Notes under the pieces: model-generated | Told to the model about the DNA's origin: nothing | Database searches by the model: none | What the model saw: only the letters and a program-made list of their open reading frames with translations | From: Brevibacillus daliensis | GTDB taxonomy: Bacteria > Bacillota > Bacilli > Brevibacillales > Brevibacillaceae | Assembly (NCBI RefSeq): GCF_021245735.1 | Contig: NZ_JAJISB010000001.1 | Coordinates: 124,001-188,000, forward strand | Reading direction: 5' to 3' | Length of the DNA: 64,000 nt | In this document: positions 1 through 6,533 of the stretch, piece after piece | Position numbering within the stretch: position 1 is the first letter of the stretch | Layout: the number at the start of each line of letters is the position of its first letter | Made by a program: the position numbers and the translations under genes

Positions 1-190
1 CTCGATTTTTTAAATCACGTAATTCAGAAATAATGAGATCATACTTATCACTAAATTTGTCCAACAAGTCTTGGAGTCGATTTTCACGTTCCTTGTTCGT
101 TCGAATCACATAAAATAACAACCAAATAAAAAGGGCAGCATAAGGGCCCTGTTGCAACAAAAGCTTGAAGACACTTTCGTCTAATCCCAT
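1..190 (-). CDS. bhlA: BhlA/UviB-type holin, partial (runs off the left edge)
   Basis: The visible 63 residues start at an ATG at 190 behind a clear GGAGG. They form one membrane segment (GPYAALFIWLLFYV, about residues 15-28) followed by a charged tail beginning RTNKERENRL. This is the layout of the BhlA/UviB family of small holins, which permeabilise the membrane so that an endolysin can reach the wall or a tail-like particle can be released. It is the most distal visible gene of the tail cluster, as expected for a lysis module; an amidase would be expected beyond position 1. The C-terminus is missing because of the window edge. Confidence 0.85.
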   Translation of the reverse strand, partial: MGLDESVFKLLLQQGPYAALFIWLLFYVIRTNKERENRLQDLLDKFSDKYDLIISELRDLKNR

Positions 191-210
191 TTGGAACCTC
201 CTTTAACTAG

Positions 211-282
211 TTGGTTTCTTTAGAGGATGTTTTTCATGCGGTTTAGGAAGTAACTTTGCTCGGTTTAAATTTTTTGGTACAG
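211..282 (+). repeat. Dispersed repeat family R3, divergent copy
   Basis: This stretch shares the block TTTAGnGGATGTTTTTCATG, followed by an AGGAAG segment, with copies at 42718-42830 and 63695-63808. It lies between the holin and xkdX. It is the most diverged of the three and lacks the 5' third of the others. Confidence 0.6.
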
Positions 283-285
283 GTA

Positions 286-317
286 GAAAAAGCCTCTGGG
301 GATACTTCCCAGAGGCT
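286..317 (-). terminator. Intrinsic terminator after xkdX
   Basis: A perfect 10-bp stem (AGCCTCTGGG pairing with CCCAGAGGCT) with a 7-nt loop is followed by a T run when read on the minus strand. It lies between xkdX and the holin, so the lysis gene is at least partly uncoupled from the tail operon. No convincing gene was found in 318-483. Confidence 0.8.
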
Positions 318-483
318 ACTTGTAAGGGCATTGCTTTTTGTACTAATACGTTTAAATAAGAGATTATATAGGACCTTAGCTCTTCATTACCATTTCTGCT
401 GCATCTACTGCGAAGTCTTCTCCCATTCTCCATTGAATGGTACTTTCATATCAAGGTTGATGTCGACAGTTATACTCTACATT

Positions 484-627
484 CTATAGATCAAAATCTT
501 GACCAGTTATTATTGTAAATTCTTCTCTTGTAATGTCCCCATAATGATTCTGTTCATGTCTGACCGCCAAGCATAACTGTTCGATTGTTACCCATTTCCA
601 TTCATAAGCTAGCTGCCAAAATTGCAT
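484..627 (-). CDS. xkdX: XkdX-family small phage protein
   Basis: A 47-residue protein beginning MQFWQLAYEWKWVTIEQL and continuing through GDITREEFTIITGQDF. The aromatic-rich start (W..AYEW.WVT.EQL) and the 'GDIT.EE...ITG.DF' end are typical of the XkdX family found at the end of PBSX-like tail operons. Its function is unknown; members sit between fibre and lysis genes. The start codon overlaps the preceding stop (TAATG), so it is probably translationally coupled. Confidence 0.85.
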   Translation of the reverse strand: MQFWQLAYEWKWVTIEQLCLAVRHEQNHYGDITREEFTIITGQDFDL

Positions 628-827
628 TATTGACCCGCTCCCCTCAGCTGTATGATTTCCAGTTTTAACGCCGCAATTTCTTGCCCCATCGTTTTGATCA
701 TCTCTTCTTTTTGCATGAGATCCAGCTTCTGTAACGATAATTCCTGACCAATAGTAAGGAGTGGTAATTGGGAATCTTGTCGCTCCTTCTCAATTTGAGA
801 AAGTGGTTTAGGTTTCATCAGAATCAA
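627..827 (-). CDS. Small phage protein with predicted coiled coil
   Basis: About 66 residues, rich in Glu, Lys, Gln and Leu (SLQKLDLMQKEEMIKTMGQ and on to the end), suggesting a single helical coiled coil. I chose a TTG start at 827 because GGAGGTG ends 7 nt before it; the ATG at 818 is the alternative but is 17 nt from the ribosome-binding site. The TTG overlaps the stop codon of the fibre gene and the gene's own stop overlaps the xkdX start, so it is tightly embedded in the tail operon. Short coiled-coil proteins of this kind follow the fibre in several PBSX-like clusters. No specific family is recognised. Confidence 0.65.
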   Translation of the reverse strand: MILMKPKPLSQIEKERQDSQLPLLTIGQELSLQKLDLMQKEEMIKTMGQEIAALKLEIIQLRGAGQ

Positions 828-2284
828 TCGAATGCACCTCCGAATCCACGAACAATAACAGGAGAGCCTGCTGAATTTTTCTCGAATAACATTCGGACGT
901 TTACCGCCCATTGTTCTGCGGTTTTTGTTGTGTTTGTGAACATATAGCCGCGGTTAAACTTTACGTTGTTTGTAGCATCTTCCCAAAATGGTTCAGCATC
1001 CTGCCCGTTGTTCGTTACTTCAACTTTGTATGTGGCTCCAGCCGGAATATCCGCATCAATGGTAATGAGAATACGCTTAGCTGCTATATCTGTCTGGAAA
1101 GGATTTTTTAATTGGTATGAAATTTTGTCTGCTGTTCTGGTGAAGGTGTAGCTACGTACCGAAGTAAGACCCTGACTGTCTGTAGCTTCAATCGTTAGCT
1201 TGTGTACATCTGTTAGCGAAAGGCGAATCCATTTTTCTTGTGGGATGGTAGCTGTGTATTCTTGTGATGCTACTCCAGCAAAACTACGGATGGTCTGGTT
1301 GTTTATTTTTTCTGTGATGGTAAAGGCGTTTTGCTCTGGGTCGGTCACCGAATAGGTTATGGTTGGTACTGTATTGATTGCTCCAAGATTGCTGTTTTGA
1401 CCACTGACTAGTGGTGGGCGGTTGTGAATGACTCGGAAGGTGCGAATCGTTTCTGGTGATTTGCCTCCTTGGTCATCTTCTGCCCAGATTGTAATGGTGT
1501 GATCGGTGTTTTCTGGGAGATCGGTGCCTGTGATATCGACTGAGCCATCATGTAGGCGTTTGTTTTTATAGGTAAAGGTTTTTGCAAAAGAAAGAGGGCT
1601 CGTGCCATCCGAAATACCGGATGCGAGAGCCCTAGTCGTTCCATTGTTGATTTTGTATTTTGTTGTGATGACGTTGCTGTTATCTGAGTCTGAAGCGGAG
1701 CCTTCAATTCTTAATTCATTTCCTTCGGTCAATATCTGATTGTCAATAGGATTCGTAAGCGATACGGTAGGATTAGCATTGTCTATATACTCGACCGTAA
1801 CTGTATAAGAGTAATAGTAAGCATAAGTTCTGGTGTCAGCAGTCCACACCGTTCCACTATAATGTCCCGTTGCGGTTACGCTATATATGCGACCGTAAGT
1901 TATTTCAGGATCCCACGTACAACTTCCATATGAAGTAGACTGTCTATATAGCGTGCCGCTATATCCCCCGCTATTATATGATACATTCTGTGGTAATTTT
2001 CCTGCACCAAGTGATTGTGCATCCGAACAACTTCCAAATGAATTACCAGTATCGGAACTGGTCGTGCTTGCTGTTTTTGATACAGGTGATGAACCGCCAG
2101 TTTGGACACGACGATCATAAGGTCGCCCTTTTAGATTAAACGTGATCTCTTCACCATCTACTGAGTAAGTAACCGTTCCTTTGTCAACCGTTACACTCTT
2201 AACTTGTTTTAGTTTCGAGATAGTTAACTTCTGTGTTTGTGTAGAACTTGTAGATTCTGGAAACTTATGTGTTAAAGTAGCCAC
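824..2284 (-). CDS. Tail fibre / receptor-binding protein with Ig-like modules
   Basis: A 486-residue protein started from GTG at 2284 behind GGAGGGAGG. The N-terminus (about 1-60) is probably the particle-attachment part. Residues 60-170 are rich in Ser, Gly, Tyr and Thr. From about 168 there are at least two Ig-like/cadherin-like beta modules (PTVSLTNPIDNQILTEG..., PPLVSGQNSNLGAINTVPTI...) as used for display of binding domains. Its position after the XkdU-type baseplate genes and before XkdX/holin is that of the host-recognition protein, which would set killing specificity. That role is inferred from place and architecture, not from a recognised binding domain. Confidence 0.7.
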   Translation of the reverse strand: MATLTHKFPESTSSTQTQKLTISKLKQVKSVTVDKGTVTYSVDGEEITFNLKGRPYDRRVQTGGSSPVSKTASTTSSDTGNSFGSCSDAQSLGAGKLPQNVSYNSGGYSGTLYRQSTSYGSCTWDPEITYGRIYSVTATGHYSGTVWTADTRTYAYYYSYTVTVEYIDNANPTVSLTNPIDNQILTEGNELRIEGSASDSDNSNVITTKYKINNGTTRALASGISDGTSPLSFAKTFTYKNKRLHDGSVDITGTDLPENTDHTITIWAEDDQGGKSPETIRTFRVIHNRPPLVSGQNSNLGAINTVPTITYSVTDPEQNAFTITEKINNQTIRSFAGVASQEYTATIPQEKWIRLSLTDVHKLTIEATDSQGLTSVRSYTFTRTADKISYQLKNPFQTDIAAKRILITIDADIPAGATYKVEVTNNGQDAEPFWEDATNNVKFNRGYMFTNTTKTAEQWAVNVRMLFEKNSAGSPVIVRGFGGAFD

Positions 2285-2352
2285 GGTGTCCTCCCTCCTT
2301 TCATCGCAAACTGGCCGTTATCCGAAGACATCCACATTTTTCTAATCCCCAT
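2272..2352 (-). CDS. Possible 26-residue coupled peptide
   Basis: A short frame starting MGIRKMWMSSDNGQF and ending GGRTPWLL, whose ATG overlaps the upstream TGA (TGATG). Its own TAA lies inside the start of the fibre gene. The GGAGGGAGG inside it is the ribosome-binding site of the fibre gene. It may be a genuine tiny phage protein or only a translational bridge that keeps ribosomes moving into the fibre gene. There is no similarity evidence. Confidence 0.35.
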   Translation of the reverse strand: MGIRKMWMSSDNGQFAMKGGRTPWLL

Positions 2353-2624
2353 CAAACCACCACCCTCTTATTCTCCTCGTCATACCATCCCTCAACCAGC
2401 AACACATCATCCAACGTATGAAAATCCTCAAAAAACACATTATCCGTAAAGTTGTTAAACACGGCATCCTTCACTGTCTTCAAATCTATCAACAACCGGG
2501 AAATATCAATGGCATGCAGCTCTAGCAGCTTATGGGCATCATCAATTCCCTTTTCCCAGCGATTAATATCTGTCTCTGTCACTGGACTATCAGGAGTCCA
2601 ATCCAGCTTTGCTTGGTACGGCAT
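2352..2624 (-). CDS. Small tail-cluster protein of unknown function
   Basis: A 90-residue acidic protein (MPYQAKLDWTPDSPVTETDINRWEKGIDDAH...). The 'P.....TE.DINRWE.GI..AH' start is seen in small proteins that sit next to tail fibres in Firmicute phages, where they are thought to help fibre attachment or assembly. That is an inference from context. It has a good ribosome-binding site (GGAGAGCGG before the ATG) and lies 2 nt from the preceding gene in the same operon. Confidence 0.7.
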   Translation of the reverse strand: MPYQAKLDWTPDSPVTETDINRWEKGIDDAHKLLELHAIDISRLLIDLKTVKDAVFNNFTDNVFFEDFHTLDDVLLVEGWYDEENKRVVV

Positions 2625-2626
2625 AC

Positions 2627-2905
2627 TTACCGCTCTCCTCTCACATTCATTTCAAAGCGGAATTCTAGCGATTGGTCATCCAGAACGAATAGGTCTGCTG
2701 TTCGCTCTATAATAACCTGTCCTCGCTCATCTAGTAATTTCAACGAACTGACTCTCTCAATCCCGCGTACAGGCTCAGTGATTACAGTCAGTGTTGTCCC
2801 ATTTTCAACGGAAGATCGAATTCTTACCGTCTGATTATTTACAATCAAGCTGGTCACTCGAGTGGCTAGATCATGTGTGACCCGTTCTAAATATGCTTGG
2901 TCCAT
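2627..2905 (-). CDS. Small tail-cluster structural protein
   Basis: A 92-residue protein predicted to be all-beta apart from an N-terminal helix (MDQAYLERVTHDLATRV). I chose the ATG at 2905, whose A overlaps the TGA of the XkdU-like gene and which has GAGGTG 8 nt upstream. Its place between XkdU and the fibre suggests a baseplate-to-fibre connector. I do not recognise a named family. Confidence 0.65.
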   Translation of the reverse strand: MDQAYLERVTHDLATRVTSLIVNNQTVRIRSSVENGTTLTVITEPVRGIERVSSLKLLDERGQVIIERTADLFVLDDQSLEFRFEMNVRGER

Positions 2906-3492
2906 CAAATCATCACCTCATTCTGGTATTTCATCGGTGTCATCCCTACTCGGAACTCTTTCACCATGTGATAACGTCTCTGTCTAACAAACACCATTTC
3001 GTCAATAACCACGCCTGCTTCAACCACAAGCTGTGGCATAAAAACATGCGGGACTCTTTTTCGTTTATGAATATCCTGCACCCAAGAGGCGATATCATAG
3101 ACGGTATCAAGTGGAACAGCAATATAAAAAAAGCCTGTATCAGGCTCTTCCGTAATCTGAATCCGCTCTTCTCCTTTTTGAGTAACAAACAATTTGGTAA
3201 TACTTCTCCCTAAAGCAGGCGTAAATGGATTACGCTCCCTGTACTTGGCGATGACTCGGGCACGTCTTGTCTCATATGAATCACCTAGCTTAGCTTTAAC
3301 CTGGAACATATACTCCCAAAAAACAAGTCCCCATGTAGCTGTTGTAATACTCATCTGACGGTCTAGGTCCATTTTTTTAGCTCTCTGAAATTCTGTCTCT
3401 CCACCACCAGACTCATAGTGATAAAGTGCAGCCTTATTTTCATACCAATAGGGAGGTACCTGTTCCCTGTATCGCTCTGGAATCATGCTCAT
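2905..3492 (-). CDS. xkdU: XkdU-like tail protein (YmfQ/DUF2313 type)
   Basis: A 195-residue protein with the N-terminal 'MIPERYREQVPPYWYENK' and the central 'ETRRARVIAKYRERNPFTPALGRSITKL' expected of the XkdU/YmfQ family. These proteins follow the baseplate J-like protein in PBSX and Mu-like tails and belong to the baseplate periphery, bridging to the fibre. The start overlaps the XkdT stop (ATGA). Length matches the family (about 190-200). Confidence 0.8.
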   Translation of the reverse strand: MSMIPERYREQVPPYWYENKAALYHYESGGGETEFQRAKKMDLDRQMSITTATWGLVFWEYMFQVKAKLGDSYETRRARVIAKYRERNPFTPALGRSITKLFVTQKGEERIQITEEPDTGFFYIAVPLDTVYDIASWVQDIHKRKRVPHVFMPQLVVEAGVVIDEMVFVRQRRYHMVKEFRVGMTPMKYQNEVMI

Positions 3493-4316
3493 TGACTCGT
3501 CACCACCAGGCTCTTGATTACGGGAATGCTTGCAAATGGTATCTCTACATTGGCTTGCCCCCCGTTAAGCGTCACCTGTCCGTAATCCAGTACACCATCT
3601 ACCTTAAAAAGACGATAAAGGTCAGAATAAACAATTTTTTTCGTCTGTTCTTGCACATAGGTACGGATATTTTTTTCTATTTCCAAAATATTTGCTTCAA
3701 TAGAAACATCTGGCTCCCATACCGTGATCGTTCCCGTAATGGTAATCTCCAATATTTCGGAGGGCTTCACCACCAGTTTATCGTTCATGTGATGGCGATC
3801 TTCCCGTTGAAGATGTTGCAGGACTGTCGCAACCAGATCTTCTGAAGCAGGCAACCCGTTTTCACCAGTAATGGCAATATGCACGGTATTGGGTGCCTCT
3901 CCCCAAATGTAAGCTTCCCCTGCACCTGGCACTTCCTTTACCCATCTTGTGTAATCGTAGATAGCCCCACTTCCTTCTTCCTCAGAAGCTTTAGCAAGTA
4001 AGCGTTCTCGGTATGGTTTGTCTAACTCATTCTCTTTTCGTTTTAATCCGAGAAACACTCCCCAGGCATCGAGGAACTCTCCGTCTGACCAAGGTAAAAA
4101 CCACTGCAAGAATTTATACTCATCCAATTGCTGTTGTTCCGATATTTCCTCTGCAAGTGGATACTGGAAATCATAAAAAATTTGCCCTTCTTCCGGTGAA
4201 GGAGGCGTATCTCCCCGTAAAGAAGCAAGTTCAACCGCACGATTATAGATTCGTTGATAGATTTCATCTGCTGATTCTCGTAAAATAGGCATTTCAGGCT
4301 TTTTTACTGTTGCCAT
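3489..4316 (-). CDS. xkdT: XkdT-like baseplate J protein
   Basis: A 275-residue baseplate wedge protein of the gpJ family. It shows the motif 'EEISEQQQLDEYKFLQWFLPWSDG' and then 'FLDAWGVFLGLKRKENE', as in XkdT-like proteins, and a C-terminal beta segment. It is shorter than PBSX XkdT, mostly at the N-terminus. It overlaps xkdS by 13 nt and xkdU by 4 nt. In contractile tails this protein forms the wedge that triggers sheath contraction. Confidence 0.85.
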   Translation of the reverse strand: MATVKKPEMPILRESADEIYQRIYNRAVELASLRGDTPPSPEEGQIFYDFQYPLAEEISEQQQLDEYKFLQWFLPWSDGEFLDAWGVFLGLKRKENELDKPYRERLLAKASEEEGSGAIYDYTRWVKEVPGAGEAYIWGEAPNTVHIAITGENGLPASEDLVATVLQHLQREDRHHMNDKLVVKPSEILEITITGTITVWEPDVSIEANILEIEKNIRTYVQEQTKKIVYSDLYRLFKVDGVLDYGQVTLNGGQANVEIPFASIPVIKSLVVTSQ

Positions 4317-4732
4317 GTATTTACCACCACCTTTGTTTTTCCGCGCACCCCTTCTATCGATACGAAGAAGGCTACTCGGTTCTCAACAAAGCGCACTTCT
4401 GATACCTCAGCACGCTCAATCTCTGGATGTGCTTCCAAGGCATCCTCAGCTTCTCGCTGAATCATGGAGAGGGAGACGTATTTGGGCACTTTTCCGATAT
4501 GGTCAAAATAGTCCACACCCATTCGGTCACTGTATATCTGATATTGGAATCGTTTTGTATTTAAAATCTTTTTACAAACCTCCTCCAGATACTCAGCATA
4601 GCTAGAAGTGCGTATATATCGTCCATCTGCGCCCTGCATGAGTTGATTCGTTCCCCAATCAATACGGTATGTCCACGGCATTCGCAATTGTACCTCTTGA
4701 TTCATCTCATCTTCTGTAATCACTGGAAACAA
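4304..4732 (-). CDS. xkdS: XkdS-like baseplate protein (DUF2634)
   Basis: A 142-residue protein with the family pattern 'TYRIDWGTNQLMQGADG' followed by 'YQIYSDRMGVDYFDH'. XkdS-like proteins correspond to gp25-like lysozyme-fold wedge components. A TTG start at 4732 is used, 5 nt after AAGGTGA and directly after the XkdR stop (TAATTG), giving strong coupling between the two genes. Confidence 0.85.
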   Translation of the reverse strand: MFPVITEDEMNQEVQLRMPWTYRIDWGTNQLMQGADGRYIRTSSYAEYLEEVCKKILNTKRFQYQIYSDRMGVDYFDHIGKVPKYVSLSMIQREAEDALEAHPEIERAEVSEVRFVENRVAFFVSIEGVRGKTKVVVNTWQQ

Positions 4733-4987
4733 TTATTTCACCTTCCCCAGCACCAGATATTGTCCATTGCTACAACGTGCTAATGCATAGGTAGCACCCA
4801 CGTCGAGAACGGTGAACACTTCCCGATGAAAAAATACCAGATCCTTATCTGTTTCCTTCAAGGGAGCAGGATCTTCATGCAGCTTAAACACGACAGGAGA
4901 ATAAACCTCTAGTGTGCCAAACTCAACCTGTGTGTCTGTGAAACCTTGCCTGGCTCCCTTCATGATTCGATTAATCGCATCATGCAC
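4733..4987 (-). CDS. xkdR: XkdR-like tail protein (DUF2577)
   Basis: An 84-residue small beta protein (MHDAINRIMKGARQGFTDTQ...) with a C-terminal 'ARCSNGQYLVLGKV' strand pair. DUF2577/XkdR proteins lie between XkdQ and XkdS in PBSX-like tails and are part of the baseplate hub or spike. The start is GTG at 4987 behind GGAGAGG. It is shorter than PBSX XkdR but occupies the expected position. Confidence 0.75.
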   Translation of the reverse strand: MHDAINRIMKGARQGFTDTQVEFGTLEVYSPVVFKLHEDPAPLKETDKDLVFFHREVFTVLDVGATYALARCSNGQYLVLGKVK

Positions 4988-4990
4988 CGT

Positions 4991-5938
4991 CTATCCTCTC
5001 CTTTCCAGTTGCAATTCCATCGTAAATTCCGTTCCTTTTCCACTTCCGCTACAGGATGTAACAATCCATTCCGTTAGATTGCCACTTTTCTCCTGAATCT
5101 TGATTTTCCAACCAGCACGCAACCGTAACAGGGAAGAATCTGAAAAACGGACAGATATTGCTCTTGTCTTCGGAATACGAGACAGCTCAGCCAGTTGTTT
5201 GGCAGCCATTGCAGATAGATTTTTCTCTTCTCCTGTATCAATAATCTTTTGCATTCTTCCAATCTGCTTAATTAGCTGAGCAGATTCCTTAGTGACACTT
5301 CCAGCTACTCGTTCGTCCTGGTATCGCTCGACCGTAATCACGGTATAAACCTCTTCGATTGACTCACCCAGAGAAGCTGATTCTAGTTGGTTAATCTGAA
5401 AAACGGGAATAAGCGAGTTATTCCCTTCTGCTAATACGGTAAGTACATCTCGTTCATGTTGAATAAAATAACGGATACCCGTCTTGTCATAGGCTTGTTC
5501 AACAAGGCTGGTAAAAAGTGAAGCGTATGATTGTGTACTCATTCGTTCCTTAACCGTAAAACCAAAAGAAGGACAGGAAAAGTTGATTCCTGCCCCCTTG
5601 ATGAGACGTTCCAATTCCCTACCTGCATCCCCTTTTAGATAAGGACGACTTACTTCATTTTTTTGCAAATACCAGGATAATTCATAAGCTGTTGCGTGCA
5701 GATCATGTGTCTTTTCATCGCGATCCAGCTTGAGGATAGGTCCATGAAAAAATTGCTCTCTTGTTTTCATCTCCTTGGCAAAAAGCATCAGATAACCAGC
5801 TGCCTGCAAAGTAGGGGAGTCCGAAATCTGAATATCTGCTATCTGAGCAATTTGTCCACGTGAGGAAGACCAGTTTACACTGGTTACAAGAGGCGTAAGA
5901 TCTATTCGTTCCTGTTCTTTTCCGTATACGACCTTCAC
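4991..5938 (-). CDS. xkdQ: XkdQ-like baseplate hub protein
   Basis: A 315-residue protein, close to PBSX XkdQ in length. It begins at GTG 5938 behind GGGGAGGGAG, with 'VVYGKEQERIDLTPLVTSVNWSS', then 'AYELSWYLQKNEV' and 'LTVLAEGNN' segments typical of the gpD/gp27-like hub fold. It links the tube to the spike and baseplate. A longer in-frame extension to 6094 overlaps xkdP and has no ribosome-binding site, so I rejected it. Confidence 0.85.
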   Translation of the reverse strand: MKVVYGKEQERIDLTPLVTSVNWSSSRGQIAQIADIQISDSPTLQAAGYLMLFAKEMKTREQFFHGPILKLDRDEKTHDLHATAYELSWYLQKNEVSRPYLKGDAGRELERLIKGAGINFSCPSFGFTVKERMSTQSYASLFTSLVEQAYDKTGIRYFIQHERDVLTVLAEGNNSLIPVFQINQLESASLGESIEEVYTVITVERYQDERVAGSVTKESAQLIKQIGRMQKIIDTGEEKNLSAMAAKQLAELSRIPKTRAISVRFSDSSLLRLRAGWKIKIQEKSGNLTEWIVTSCSGSGKGTEFTMELQLERRG

Positions 5939-5951
5939 GTTTCTCCCTCCC

Positions 5952-6533
5952 CTAATGCTCTGGCGTATTGCGAAGATTTCTTTTCTGTTGAATTCTAGTT
6001 TTTTCATTGCTATTCGCACCTTTTGATGCTGTAGATGGTTTCTTCTTGGCTGTTTTTCCGCTCGTATTTGGTCTTGTCTTTTGAGTTTGGACAAGAATAA
6101 CAGGCGGCTTTAACAGCTCCTTGTTATTCGACCATTGAAACAGCTCGTCTTTTAAAAAGATAGGTAGTTCAATTGATCCATAATAATCTGTATTGACGCC
6201 TTTAAAGACCCCATCTACTGGACCAATCAAGACATTCCAGGCTAAATTCAGCTCTTCAATAGTTAGCAGAACTTCCTTGCCGGAAATACGATCCAAACCA
6301 GCTAGCCATTCCCTTGGTCCCTTATATCCCTCTACTTCAATTAAAGGAGAGCTTATATCTCCTGGCAGCCAAAAATCAAAAGAAATAGACTTGGCACGAT
6401 GGGCAGCAAGTCTATTCTTGGTATAGAGTGAGATATTTGTCGTGCTTTCCGTGTCATTCCCATAACCTTTGACACTTATTTCTGCCGGGGTGACAGGAAA
6501 AGTTAGCCGATACTTGCCTTGCAAACGTATCAT
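5952..6533 (-). CDS. xkdP: XkdP-like tail protein
   Basis: A 193-residue protein with 'FPVTPAEISVKGYGNDTE' near the start and 'SFDFWLPGD...GPREWLAGLDRISGKEV', as in the XkdP/YqbP group (gp53-like hub linker). PBSX XkdP ends in a LysM-like wall-binding domain. Here the C-terminus (from about 150) is instead a low-complexity basic tail rich in Lys, Thr, Ser and Asn, so the LysM domain appears to be absent or replaced. It overlaps the tape-measure stop by 4 nt. Confidence 0.8.
   Translation of the reverse strand: MIRLQGKYRLTFPVTPAEISVKGYGNDTESTTNISLYTKNRLAAHRAKSISFDFWLPGDISSPLIEVEGYKGPREWLAGLDRISGKEVLLTIEELNLAWNVLIGPVDGVFKGVNTDYYGSIELPIFLKDELFQWSNNKELLKPPVILVQTQKTRPNTSGKTAKKKPSTASKGANSNEKTRIQQKRNLRNTPEH

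Noticed and set aside
203-433. 76-codon minus-strand frame before xkdX
   Set aside because: It runs through the R3 repeat and the xkdX terminator, has no ribosome-binding site, and its composition is not protein-like.
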